Assembly: GCA_963575745.1 (NCBI GenBank)
Contig: CAUYUJ010008628.1
Location: 1-38,988, forward strand
Reading direction: 5' to 3'
Length of the DNA stretch: 38,988 nt
Source of the DNA: Prorocentrum cordatum
Taxonomy: Eukaryota; Sar; Dinophyceae; Prorocentrales; Prorocentraceae
The translations under genes were made by a program, and so were the position numbers. The notes under the pieces were generated by a model. The model was not told where the DNA came from, searched no databases, and was given only the letters and a program-made list of their open reading frames with translations. This document shows, piece by piece, positions 17,727 through 26,274 of the stretch (position 1 is the stretch's first letter; each line of letters begins with the position of its first letter).

Positions 17727-19523
17727 GCATCATCATCATCATTATCATCATTAGCAGCACCATCATCACCATCACCACCATCATCATCATCATTACCGAC
17801 ATCGTTTCCATGATCAGCATCATCACCATCATCATCACCATCATCACTGTACCATCCCAGCCTTGTACTCGTCAACGAGCGTGCCGACGGGGACCTCGAA
17901 CTCATTCGGGGCCGTCTTGCTGGTCAGCCTCTCCGAGGAGCTCACCAAGGTTACCGAGCCTGTCGCAGCGTCGAACTTGGCCAGCTTCAACCGTTGGAGC
18001 TCGTCGTCGCCGCCGTCGTCTCTCGAAACGCGGGCCTTCAGCTCTACCGTGACGCCGATCTTGAAGCCGAGGTTGGCCAGGCCCCTCTCGGTGTAGTTGG
18101 CCCCGCTCTCGCCGTAGGCAACCAACTCCCCGCCAGCGTGGTCCTCTGGATCCGTGTCGTCGGCAGGCGAAGCTGCCCACGGTGGGCTCTCGGCCTTGGT
18201 CTCGGGGATCGCGATGTGGCATTCCCGCAAGAAGGTAGCTCTGATCTCGTCGAAGTCCTTGAAACTACGGCGCCCGCGAGATTTCTTCTGGCACGCGTGC
18301 ATCACAGCCCTGACATCCATATCGCCGAGCAGCTTCTCTATCACGAAGTTCATGTTGGAGTCCACGTTCGGGAGCTTCGCCTTGACTCCGAGAAGCCACG
18401 CCCTCGCAACCTTGTGGGTGGAGATGTACTGCAGGACCTTGAGCTTCAGCGCGGGCTTCGTCGTGTTCTGAACGTCTGTCGTCGTCAGCAGCCTCGCCAA
18501 CCCATCGCGGCAGTGGGCGTCAGGTGCAGCCAAGCTCGCTTTCACGCACGCCGCCATCCACTCAGGCCCCTGGACGAAGCTGACCGCTCCGAGGGCAGCG
18601 AAGGTCTGGGCGCTCAAGTCCTTCCGAGCATCTCCAAGCTGCTTCGCGTAGGCGCAGATCTGCGTGATGTAGACGGGGACGTCGCCGCCCGAATAGAGCC
18701 TGACGAAATCTGTCATGGGGCCCACGTGGCCTTTCAGCCAAGGCTTCGTCTTCTCGATCTCCCTGACGATCTGGTCGACCTTCGGATCGTTGAAGCGCTT
18801 CTTGTTACGAATGATCATGTCGTGGATTTGCAGCAGCGTTTGTACTTTACTTTGAAGGCGCTCTGCTCCATGACCAAGGTTGGACGACTCCTGAACGAAG
18901 TTGGCGAAGCCCTCCACAGCCTTGTCGACCTGGCTCCGAATCACGAGCCAACGCAAGCCCTCAGCCACTGGCTTGGCGTAGCTGGGGCACAAGGAGTAGA
19001 CCTTATCTTTAGATATGTGGCCGACATCGTCGATGAGCTCCTCGTCGAATCCCTTCACGCCGTGCTGTACGCACCGCAGGCCCATCAACGTGTGGGCGCA
19101 GGACACCGCCAGGATCTTCATCTGCGGCGATACTGGCGGTAGCGCGCCGTCGCTGCCAGCAACCAGCAGCTCGTTGAACACTATCTGTTTCTGCCCCTGC
19201 TCTCCTGGGCCGACCTCGAATGCCCGCGGGCTCCCAAGGGCCGAGAAGGAGAAGCCGACGTTCACGATGCGAAGGATGAGCGAGTGAACCTCGTCTACCT
19301 GGACGCCGTCGCCGTAGCGGTTGTCGGAGTGGATGCCGACAGCGTCGTTCTCGAAGACGACGTAGTATGCCAAATTCTTGGATACAAGTAACTCCAAGAT
19401 CTCGTCGCACTCCGTCTTCTGCTGCTTCGCATCCTCGTCGGCGCCACCGAAACGAGCGACGAGCTCCGAGAGGCGAGGCACCAGCGCGTCAAGCTCCTGC
19501 TGGAGAGCCGCCGCGAGGCTCAT
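16247..19523 (-). CDS. Unknown two-exon dinoflagellate protein with spliced-leader relic
   Basis: Exon 1 runs from the ATG at 19523 (MSLAAALQQELDALVPRL) to about 17862. Exon 2 runs from 16873 to the TAG at 16247, giving about 762 residues. Exon 1 starts with a coiled-coil-like helix, then VDEVHSLILRIVNVGFSFS and a long alpha-rich region (SCAHTLMGLRC, EGLRWLVIRSQ, QTLLQIHDMIIRNKKRF). A charged RKKSRG-type stretch follows, and a C-terminal module ends in VGTLVDEYK. Exon 2 continues with VVVVASTYHHVVNSA, ALILVPLTPNVVLSAKAP and FKVPFWSVESAQ, and ends with a possible nuclear signal, SKKQKLV. Both segments are families I recall as highly repeated in dinoflagellates; function unknown. The spliced-leader relic 56 bp upstream of the ATG indicates a retroposed copy. 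Joining the two exons is inferred from phase and splice signals. Confidence 0.6.
16900..17041. repeat. (GGA)n purine tract
   Basis: GGA/GAG triplets on the plus strand, at the acceptor end of the candidate intron. Confidence 0.9.
17185..17531. repeat. (TCC)n pyrimidine tract, degenerate
   Basis: About 350 bp of TCC, CTC and CCTC units. With the purine tract at 16900-17041 it forms an inverted pair about 150 bp apart. Confidence 0.9.
17662..17850. repeat. (CAT)n/(ATC)n microsatellite
   Basis: CATCAT triplets with CAG and ACC interruptions, abutting the end of exon 1. Long frames through it are not genes. Confidence 0.95.
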
Positions 19524-19578
19524 CTCAGAGGAACTCTGCGCAGGACGAGCTCAGTCCGAGAAAGGTGCAAGCCAGAGG

Positions 19579-19600
19579 CTTGAGCCAGAACGGCTATGGA
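19579..19600 (-). other. Spliced-leader relic, near full length
   Basis: The minus strand matches the 22-nt dinoflagellate leader at 19 positions, ending GTTCTGGCTCAAG. A truncated second copy, CCTCTGGCTTG, follows directly, as expected after repeated rounds of retroposition. The ATG of the two-exon unknown gene is 56 bp downstream. Confidence 0.8.
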
Positions 19601-19776
19601 GGGAATCAGGTTTTATCATCCGTGATGTCATTATTTCTCATGGGGGGACTTGCGGGTTTTGAGTTTTCTGGTGGGCAGTTTGATTCGATCGGCGGCCAAT
19701 TTCTGATGAGAACCCTGCGCCATGGACTTCGATTTTCGAATTCTGGAGGCTTGGGGAGGGCTCTTCGTAGGGCCCC

Positions 19777-20045
19777 CTAACCACTTAGCTAACTGGGCTA
19801 ACCTAATTATGCTAACTGCTTAGCTAACCCCTCAGAAGCTCTTACCTAACCACTTCCGAACCTCCTACCTAACCTACCTAACCGACTTATGTGGCTTACA
19901 CCTAACTCAGATAGCAACTCCCCTATGCGCTTGGACGAGATAGCCAACTACCCTAACATCTTAGCTCGGGTAGCAATTGCTTACCCCAGTTGCAACTACA
20001 TGCAACGAGATGCAATGCAAATGCAAGTGACATACAAGTGAGATG
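19777..20045. repeat. CTAAC/TTAGCTAAC satellite-like stretch
   Basis: CTTAGCTAAC, CCTAACC and GATAGC words fill the first 200 bp, followed by ATGCAA/TGCAAC repeats to about 20045. Related to 8197-8395. Confidence 0.75.
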
Positions 20046-20830
20046 TATCTGCCTCAACCACTTCGTAAGCGACCTGGGCCGCCCAGTGGAGAGGCCGCGG
20101 CGCCCAATACATCCTCCAAACCCGCCGATTCTCAGAGATTTCGAGTTATCCCGATCCGATTTTGTCCCGATCTTCGCGTCGTTTTATGGCAGCGCCCCCC
20201 GCCCTCCTCCCGAGGGCCGGCGGAGCCGACCACGGGCCCCGTGCTCGGCCCGGTGGGCGCCCCAGGGCCCTCCAGCAGCAAGCCATCGAGCCCTCGAGGC
20301 GCACGATGGTGCCCCGAATCGATGCCCAGCCGACGGCGCGACGTGGCACCCGTCGCCAGAAAGGCTCGCGAGCGGCGGGCACGCCCGCCTCCGCGCCCTC
20401 GCGAACCCTCGCCTCGGGAGGCGCGCGCTCCCGCGGCTGCGCGGCCGCGCGGCTGCGCCTCGCGCGGGGCGGCCGCGACCACATCGCCCCGCAGCCGCGG
20501 GCGGGCCGCCGAGGTGGACGTCGCCCCCCCCCCCCGGCTGCCTGGCGGCCGCGCCCGCCGCCCTCGCGTCGCAGACCCGAGGCGGGGCCCCCGGGCGGGT
20601 GAGACCCGAGGCGGGGCCCCCGGGCGGGGAGCGCCAGCGGGCTTTCTCTCTTGGGGGGGGGCCCTGGCGGCCGCGGTTTGCGGGGCGTGCAGGGGCTGCC
20701 GGGCGGGCCGGGAGCTGCGACTCCACGGCCGGACCTGTCGGGTGGGCGACGGGCTGGAATCCTGGAAGAACGACAGCCTCCATGGGCAGAAACTGCCTCG
20801 GTCTCTTGGCGGCTGTCCTGGGGGTCGGCG
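20046..20830. other. Very GC-rich gene-free stretch
   Basis: Open frames exist on both strands only because stops are rare at this GC content. None has a recognisable motif. A GAGGCGGGGCCCCCGGGCGGG word is repeated near 20578-20635. Confidence 0.6.
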
Positions 20831-20864
20831 CGGGCTCCATGGAGCGGCGCCAGGACCCCCCCCT

Positions 20865-20889
20865 CCCTGGCGCGCGCCGCGCGTCAGGG
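20865..20889. repeat. GC hairpin repeat, copy 3
   Basis: CCCTGGCGCGC-GCC-GCGCGTCAGGG, with one mismatch in the stem. Its right flank shares CCAACGGGCT with the copy at 6580. Confidence 0.8.
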
Positions 20890-21017
20890 GCGGCGCTGGA
20901 TGCGCCCCAAAGGAATTAGTGCGCAGATCCAACGGGCTCCGCGCGGAGTCCAGAACATTTCGGTATGTGTTTTTCTGGTGGAGAAAAAGAACAGCCCTCA
21001 TGCAAATGGCCTACCCC

Positions 21018-21178
21018 CAGGAGAACGGGGAGGATGAGGAGGGAGGACGGAGGGACGAGAAGGAGGGAGGAGGAGGAGGAGGAGTCAGGAGGAGGGAGGG
21101 GTGGGGAGAAGGAGGACGAGAAGGAGGGAGCTCGAGGAGGACGAGAAGAAACGAAGAAGAGGGCGATTGAGGAGGGAG
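21018..21178. repeat. (GGA)n-rich purine tract
   Basis: GGA, GAG and GAAG units, less regular than other tracts. Confidence 0.85.
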
Positions 21179-21301
21179 GAGCCCCCCCCCCGGAGCTCCG
21201 AGGACGCGCGCACCACGGCCACGGCGACCCGCACGGAGCGCTGGCAGCAACAGAAGAGCAGTAGCAACAGGAGCCTGACGGGGGAACGGTCCAGAAGGGA
21301 C

Positions 21302-21490
21302 TACGGCAGGCTCGTGTCGTGGCGACTTCGGCACGGATGTCTGTCACCGCAGGGATCGTTCAACCTTGAACGATCGGCCGTTTCCGAAACGCTCGATCCT
21401 TCAACATCGACCGATTCTGGGTCGCCCGCGGCGGTCGCTGAACGCTGGCGGCGGGGTTCCGCTGGTCGACACGACGCGAACCTACCGTAC
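21302..21490. mobile_element. Possible small TIR element
   Basis: The left end TACGGCAGGCTCGTGTCGTG resembles the inverted right end TACGGTAGGTTCGCGTCGTG. A perfect 10-bp-stem hairpin (GATCGTTCAA/TTGAACGATC) lies inside at about 21356-21377. Single copy here and no clear target duplication. Confidence 0.4.
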
Positions 21491-21875
21491 GGCAGGTTCG
21501 TTTCGTGGGGATCTGGGCATTGGTTTTGTCCAGGAGACCGTATCGTTTTTTTCGTCGGTAGCCCACGTGATCTGGTGGGGGGTGGGGAGGGAGGTGACAA
21601 CTGATAACCTAACCTTTTCGCCTTGGGCAGCCTAACGTATGCCCGCGGTCACCAATACTGCGTACCCCCATTCGGGCCTGCGCCACCGACAAAGCCAGGT
21701 TATCCAAGAGGGAACGGAAGGGCCAGGGCAGGCCCGATGACACGGGTTGTCGCCAGACCCCTAAAACACAGTCTCCCAAACCTCCATGGTGGCCGATTCT
21801 GGAACAATGGCTACGCCTGCGCTGGGGCCGCCGAAGCGTTGACACGACAAAGCCATACTTGGATGCTCGTTCTGG

Positions 21876-22048
21876 GGACCTTCCTGGAGCCACTCGCTCC
21901 ACTCGTGCGTCGAAGCTGCGTCGAACGTCAGTCGAGTTGGGTCGCCCCTGAGTCGAACCTGAATCGAACTTGAATCGAACTTGCGTCGAACTGGGGTCGA
22001 ACAGATCCGTTAGGTGGGCTCCAGGAAGGTCCCCGAAACGATCATCGA
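21876..22048. repeat. Dispersed repeat, copy 2 of 2003-2133
   Basis: Homologous to 2003-2133, with an extra run of GAATCGAACTT repeats (about 21955-22005) that copy 1 lacks. Confidence 0.75.
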
Positions 22049-22629
22049 ACCATACCGTCACTCAGAGGGGGGGGGCGCACACGTCGACCCGGAATGGGCG
22101 ATGCATCGCCAGCAGCTCGGCGAAACAGGCCCTCGATAGCGAGACGCGCGCTCCTGGCCCGAAGCGGGCACGCTGACCTTGCACCGGCGAGCAGGACCCC
22201 GGTGGCGAGCCGGCACGCTCCTGCGGGGCTGGGGCCCAGGCTGCGATCGGCGACGAGTGGGCGACTCGAGGTCATGGCTTGATGGATCCCAGGAGCTCAT
22301 CGGGCCATCGCTCAGTCCTCCGGCGGCCGTTCGGGACGACACGGGCACCCGCGGGCGCCCCGCGGCAAGGCGCGGCTGCTGGAGAGGCTCGCGCCCCGAG
22401 GCTGCAAAAGGCCATGAGACCGGACGACAGAGCCAGAAAAAACCGAGCCGAATGCCCAGGGCGAACAAAAGATTTGACGCCTGCAGCCAAGCGCACTCGT
22501 GGGCGAACAAAAACTATCTGTACCTGCGGCCTCACGGGCCAGGCCCCTGGGCCGCGACCGCGCGGATACGGAGCGCTTTTGTTCGCGGAACTCTCGCGCG
22601 ACGCATCAGGCCGACCGCGCATCTGCGGG

Positions 22630-22742
22630 TCTGGCCCCGGAAGCCAAACGGCGAGGGCGTGGATATTGATACGTTCGCCGCTCGTAATGAAACCCAGCGC
22701 GGGTGCCCGATACCCCTTTGCCGATTGAACCCGCGAGGGCAT
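22630..22742. repeat. Dispersed repeat R2, copies around 22.6-23.8 kb
   Basis: GGCGAGGGCGTGGATATTGAT and AGCGCGGGTGCCCGATACCCC here recur in whole or part at about 23133-23180 and 23760-23822. The first two flank the AT-rich TIR element at 22895-23070. Confidence 0.65.
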
Positions 22743-22894
22743 CGCCGATGCGCCGATGCATCATCGAAGTCGACATGGAGGAAATTGGGCTCCACATCGA
22801 GGCACATCGCCGATGCTTCGACCATGCGGCGCGATCCCCCGACCCCATCTACTCGTACCCCACCTGTTGAGCAGGGACCGACCGTCCCGGCATT

Positions 22895-23070
22895 CCTATA
22901 GTCCTACCACGGAATATTCTCAGAACCCCAAAATATTCTAAAAACAGAAAAAAGTTCTGATAACATGAAACCGATGTGTTAAACCAGGACAAGTTCAACC
23001 ATACATGTTCTAAGGACATTTCGTGGAAACCACAAAAGGTTCTTAGAACATTGTTTGGTATGGCTATAGG
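22895..23070. mobile_element. AT-rich MITE-like element with about 33-bp TIRs
   Basis: Left CCTATAGTCCTACCA..AAT.TTCT.AGAACC matches the inverted right end CCTATAGCCATACCA in about 26 of 33 positions. The 176-bp interior is AT-rich in a GC-rich setting. No clear target duplication. Confidence 0.6.
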
Positions 23071-23570
23071 CGAGCCAGGACGCTTCGCCACTGCTTGAAC
23101 CTGGCAGGCCTGGAATGCCCACAGCCAGGTGACACTCAGCACGGGTGCCCGATACCCCAGCGCCGGCTGGACCCGCGGGCGCAGGGCTCGCACTCGGTCA
23201 CAAGTCCTCCTTCCTTAGAACCAACCGCATGCGAGCCCTGACCCTGCCGGTCGGGGAACTTCGGACCCGGGTCAATCCAGACTCAGGTCAGCAGGAAACC
23301 AAAAAACTGCAATGCAGAAAACAAAAAAACTGCAGCGCAGGTCTTCGCAAACCCGGGTTAGCCAACATGCGCGTCCGCCTCGCGGCCACGAGCGGCTCGC
23401 TAACCCGGGTCAGCCAGAGAGAGTCTTCGCAGGAACCTGCAGGATCCGGTGCCATGGCTGACCCCCGTTTGCACTGACCCCCGTTTCTTGGGCCCCGAGC
23501 AGGTCGGATCTCTGACACGCCGGCCGGGGCTCAAGAGTTCGAGCGAAAGATGCCTGCAGCCTGAGTGTTA

Positions 23571-23734
23571 GGTCGGGCATGTCCTCCTACAGGCGGATTT
23601 TGGACGACTGGAAGACAATGAAAAAATAGCCGAAGAATGCTCCAAAATTGCCAAACATAGTCAAAACAAATCGTCCCCCAGACAATTTTGGGATCATTTC
23701 TACATACTCCTCATGTAGAGGGACAGGCCCGACT
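23571..23734. mobile_element. MITE family 1, copy D
   Basis: 164 bp, flanked by TA (23569-23570, 23735-23736). Ends GGTCGGGCATGTCC and GGGACAGGCCCGACT. Interior CGTCCCCCAGACAATTTTGG. Confidence 0.9.
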
Positions 23735-23736
23735 TA

Positions 23737-24184
23737 ACCTAAGTGAGCCCTGGCGCGGGCGCCTGGGAGCCAGACCGCGAGGGCGTGGATAATTATGGAC
23801 CCCAGCGCGGATGCCCCATGTTCCAGCGTCGAAAACAATGCAACTGGCACGATCTCTGCTGCCCCCATCAAACTGGAGGACCATATCCCGAAAATAATGT
23901 CGAGCACCCAGAAACGTATCGAAACACTGTCGAACGAGTCTCCCCAGGGCCCGACACGTGAAAGCCCTCCAGTTTCGGTACTTTCTTGGTGCACGATGTG
24001 GTTTGGTGATGGAAGCTAAAATGGGTTGGAACATCATAAGACACGATGGCATTGGTAGCCCGTCAGCGTGTTGCTCCTTCGCTTTTGTCCAGAGAGCCCA
24101 CGCGTTCCTTCGACAACGACACGCTGGATGGGTTCCTCACGCGGCGTGTCACTGATACTGCTCTCGCTACACGAGCAACTCGCC
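23737..24184. other. Gene-free stretch with one hydrophobic minus-strand frame
   Basis: A minus-strand frame near 23830-23960 reads SIRFWVLDIIFGIWSSSLMG, which could be a membrane exon. It has no confident family or splice support, so no gene is called. Confidence 0.3.
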
Positions 24185-24268
24185 ATCGCTCGGACGTCCA
24201 TTTTTTGTGTTTTTTCTCGGTTTCGTGCGTGGCTTGTTCGCCAAATGATCAAGGATGCTCCTCGATGG
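24185..24268. repeat. Dispersed repeat R3, copy 1
   Basis: Homologous to 38195-38279: ATCGCTCGGACGTCCA, CGGTTTCGTGCGTG, CGCCAAATGATC and TGCTCCTCGAT in the same order. Confidence 0.8.
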
Positions 24269-24475
24269 CTCTCGCCGAAGGAAAAATGCACACGTCCGAG
24301 CGATGCCAAGGCAAGGGCATTACTGTAAGATGCCAGAGAATGTTGCGGGGGGACGGTTCGCAAAACAAACAAAAACAAAACAAAACGAATCTTCGGCATC
24401 CGCGCCGACTCGGCTCCGTCTGGCCCACCCGCCGTCCAGGCGCGCGCCCGAGGAGGGCGGGGGGGGGAACGATTC

Positions 24476-24538
24476 CACACACAGCTTCCCGGCCCAGGGG
24501 TCTTCTTAACACACAGTTTCCCGGCCCAGGGGTCTTCT
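24476..24538. repeat. Two 30-bp tandem units
   Basis: ACACACAG.TTCCCGGCCCAGG..GGTCTTCT occurs twice, about 33 bp apart. Confidence 0.9.
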
Positions 24539-24572
24539 AATCATGATTCCTGGCGCCGCCGCGTGAAAATCG

Positions 24573-24762
24573 CCCGGGGTACAAGAAAGGCCCGACCACA
24601 AGAAACCTTCCACAACAAACCCAACCCTGAGACCCCAGGACGTCCGTGAATTTTTGGTGTGGGAACGCCACGACTTCCACGGCAAAACCACCGAAATCCA
24701 AGACACCCAGGGCACCCTGGAGACAAGCAAGGTGTTTCTTGGTATGGGCCTCCACCGTGATT
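24573..24762. repeat. Dispersed repeat R1, copy 2
   Basis: Homologous to 4342-4697, without the extra AT-richer segment. A family-1 MITE starts 42 bp further on. Confidence 0.8.
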
Positions 24763-24803
24763 TCTCCATCGTGATCCTGCACTAGGGCTCGAAATTGGGG
24801 TTA

Positions 24804-24964
24804 AGTCGGGCCTGTCCTCCTACCGGGGGATGTTGGACGAATCATAAAAAAGTCCTCCCAGAATGCTCCAAAATGGCCAACAAATAGTCAAAAAATATCG
24901 TCCCCAGACTATGTTTTGTTCGACTATTTTTGAATATCCCTCCTGTCGAGGGACAGGCCCGACT
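24804..24964. mobile_element. MITE family 1, copy E
   Basis: 161 bp with TA on both sides (24802-24803, 24965-24966). Its ends AGTCGGGCCTGTCC and GGGACAGGCCCGACT are inverted over 14 nt, making this the cleanest copy. Confidence 0.92.
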
Positions 24965-24995
24965 TACAATTGGGCGCAGGCGCCCGAGGTTCGGG

Positions 24996-25158
24996 GATGG
25001 ACAGACCCCCCTTTAGTAAAACGTGGTTTATTGAACACGACCTGAGGCCCAAACCTGGCGGGCGCGAGCCTGGAAAATCATGGCCACGGCACCCTCTCGA
25101 GACCCGAAAACGGACAATCCACTGATCGACGTGTCACTGTTGGGGGGTTCTGTCCACC
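24996..25158. mobile_element. MITE family 2, copy 2
   Basis: Ends GATGGACAGACCCCCC and, inverted, GGTGGACAGAACCCCCC. Interior homologous to 1609-1769. It lies only 31 bp from family-1 copy E. Confidence 0.6.
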
Positions 25159-26274
25159 CCCGACAGGATCTCAGGGGAGGAGGAGGCATAAGCTCCCAAT
25201 GTTACCCCTCGCGCTGCGCGAAGCGCGCATGCCTTCGCGCTCTCTCGCCGCCGACCCGGTGAAGCAATGGAGGATGAGGAGGACTCGGAGCCGAACCGCG
25301 AAGTGCGAAGCGCGAATGACTTCGCGCCCTCGAGGGCGCCCAGGGGGGCGTCACGGGAGCGGCAAGGGCGTAGAGCAGAGGTTGCTCCCGAGGAACCCCA
25401 GTGCCCCGAGGCCGGCGCCGATGCCGGTGCGCCACTCCGGGCTGGCCTGGGAGGGGGCGGCCGGCCGCGTGCACCGGGCCGCCTGGTCGGCCAACGAGCT
25501 CCGGTGCAGGAGGACAACGGGGGAGGAGGTTTGACGCTGCATGTTGATGGAAGTCCGCTCAACCTATAAAAAGGAAGAGGAGGAGGAGGAGGAAAGCAAG
25601 GAGGAGGAGGAGTGCCTAGTCCCCCTCGCGTCGTGCGTGCACGGCGACGGACGGCTTTGTACCTTACCTTTTGTTGGACTCTGGGGGCCCTCGCCTGGTC
25701 TCGGGGCCGTCCAGACGAAACACTTTGGGGTGCAAGGCCGCTCCCCAGGAAGGGGTCCAGACCCCCTGGGGCCCAGGTTGCAGAAAAGAATCATGGCACT
25801 GGGGGTCTGGGTCTACATAGACACCTTAGCTTCCCAGCACATGGGGCGCTGGAGAGTCTATACCCCGAACTCCCTCCCCAAGCTTCCTCGCTCCCTGGCC
25901 GACCAGACGACGTGGTGTATCCTTGGAGGCGGCAGGGGCGTCTGAGCTGCAAGGACCCCGAGAACACCTGTCAAGAAAGGTGGATAAGAGCAAACCCGCT
26001 CAAACTCGTTCCTGGACACCCCTCGGGGTCCGTCTGGTGTCCGGCTCAGCGTCTGACGGCCCAAGTCGCGAAAACAGCGCCCCAAGAAGCCGACAGAGGC
26101 GAACAGCATCCTCGCACCTAGAGCCTCGAACCTCGCCCACCCTCCCTGCCCTCGGCGGCGAGCCAGAGGGTTTTTTGGTAGCATCTCCCTTGATCAGGTC
26201 GATTGGACAGTGCACAAAACACTACTTGAAAATGAACGTATAATGTGACGGAAATGATTCCTCAAGACTGTGAC
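25159..26274. other. Gene-free stretch downstream of the LINE
   Basis: No recognisable gene on either strand. It contains a short (GGA)n tract at 25572-25612. The last about 120 bp before 26275 would be the 3' untranslated region of the LINE; I see no poly(A) tail or 3' tandem repeat. Confidence 0.5.

Larger units (their letters stand above)
16874..17861 (-). other. Candidate 988-bp repeat-filled intron
   Basis: The coding strand has TACAAG|GCTGGG (GC donor) or, 9 nt later, ATG|GTACAG (GT donor). The acceptor is CCAAG|GTTGTT. All are in phase 0. The interior consists of (GAT)n, (GGA)n-type tracts and a G-rich run near 17104-17119. Without splicing, exon 1 would stop at a TGA only 6 nt past the GT donor. 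Confidence 0.55.

Noticed and set aside
17075-19142. 325- and 382-codon plus-strand frames
   Set aside because: The first is translated TCC/CAT repeats; the second is antisense to the two-exon unknown gene, with no motif.
20043-21170. 375- and 309-codon plus-strand frames and 289-codon minus frame
   Set aside because: Stop codons are rare because of extreme GC; the translations are Arg/Pro/Ala/Gly-rich without domains.
23830-23960. Ion-channel or transporter exon on the minus strand
   Set aside because: One hydrophobic segment (FWVLDIIFGIWS) is suggestive, but there is no second motif and no clear splice pair.
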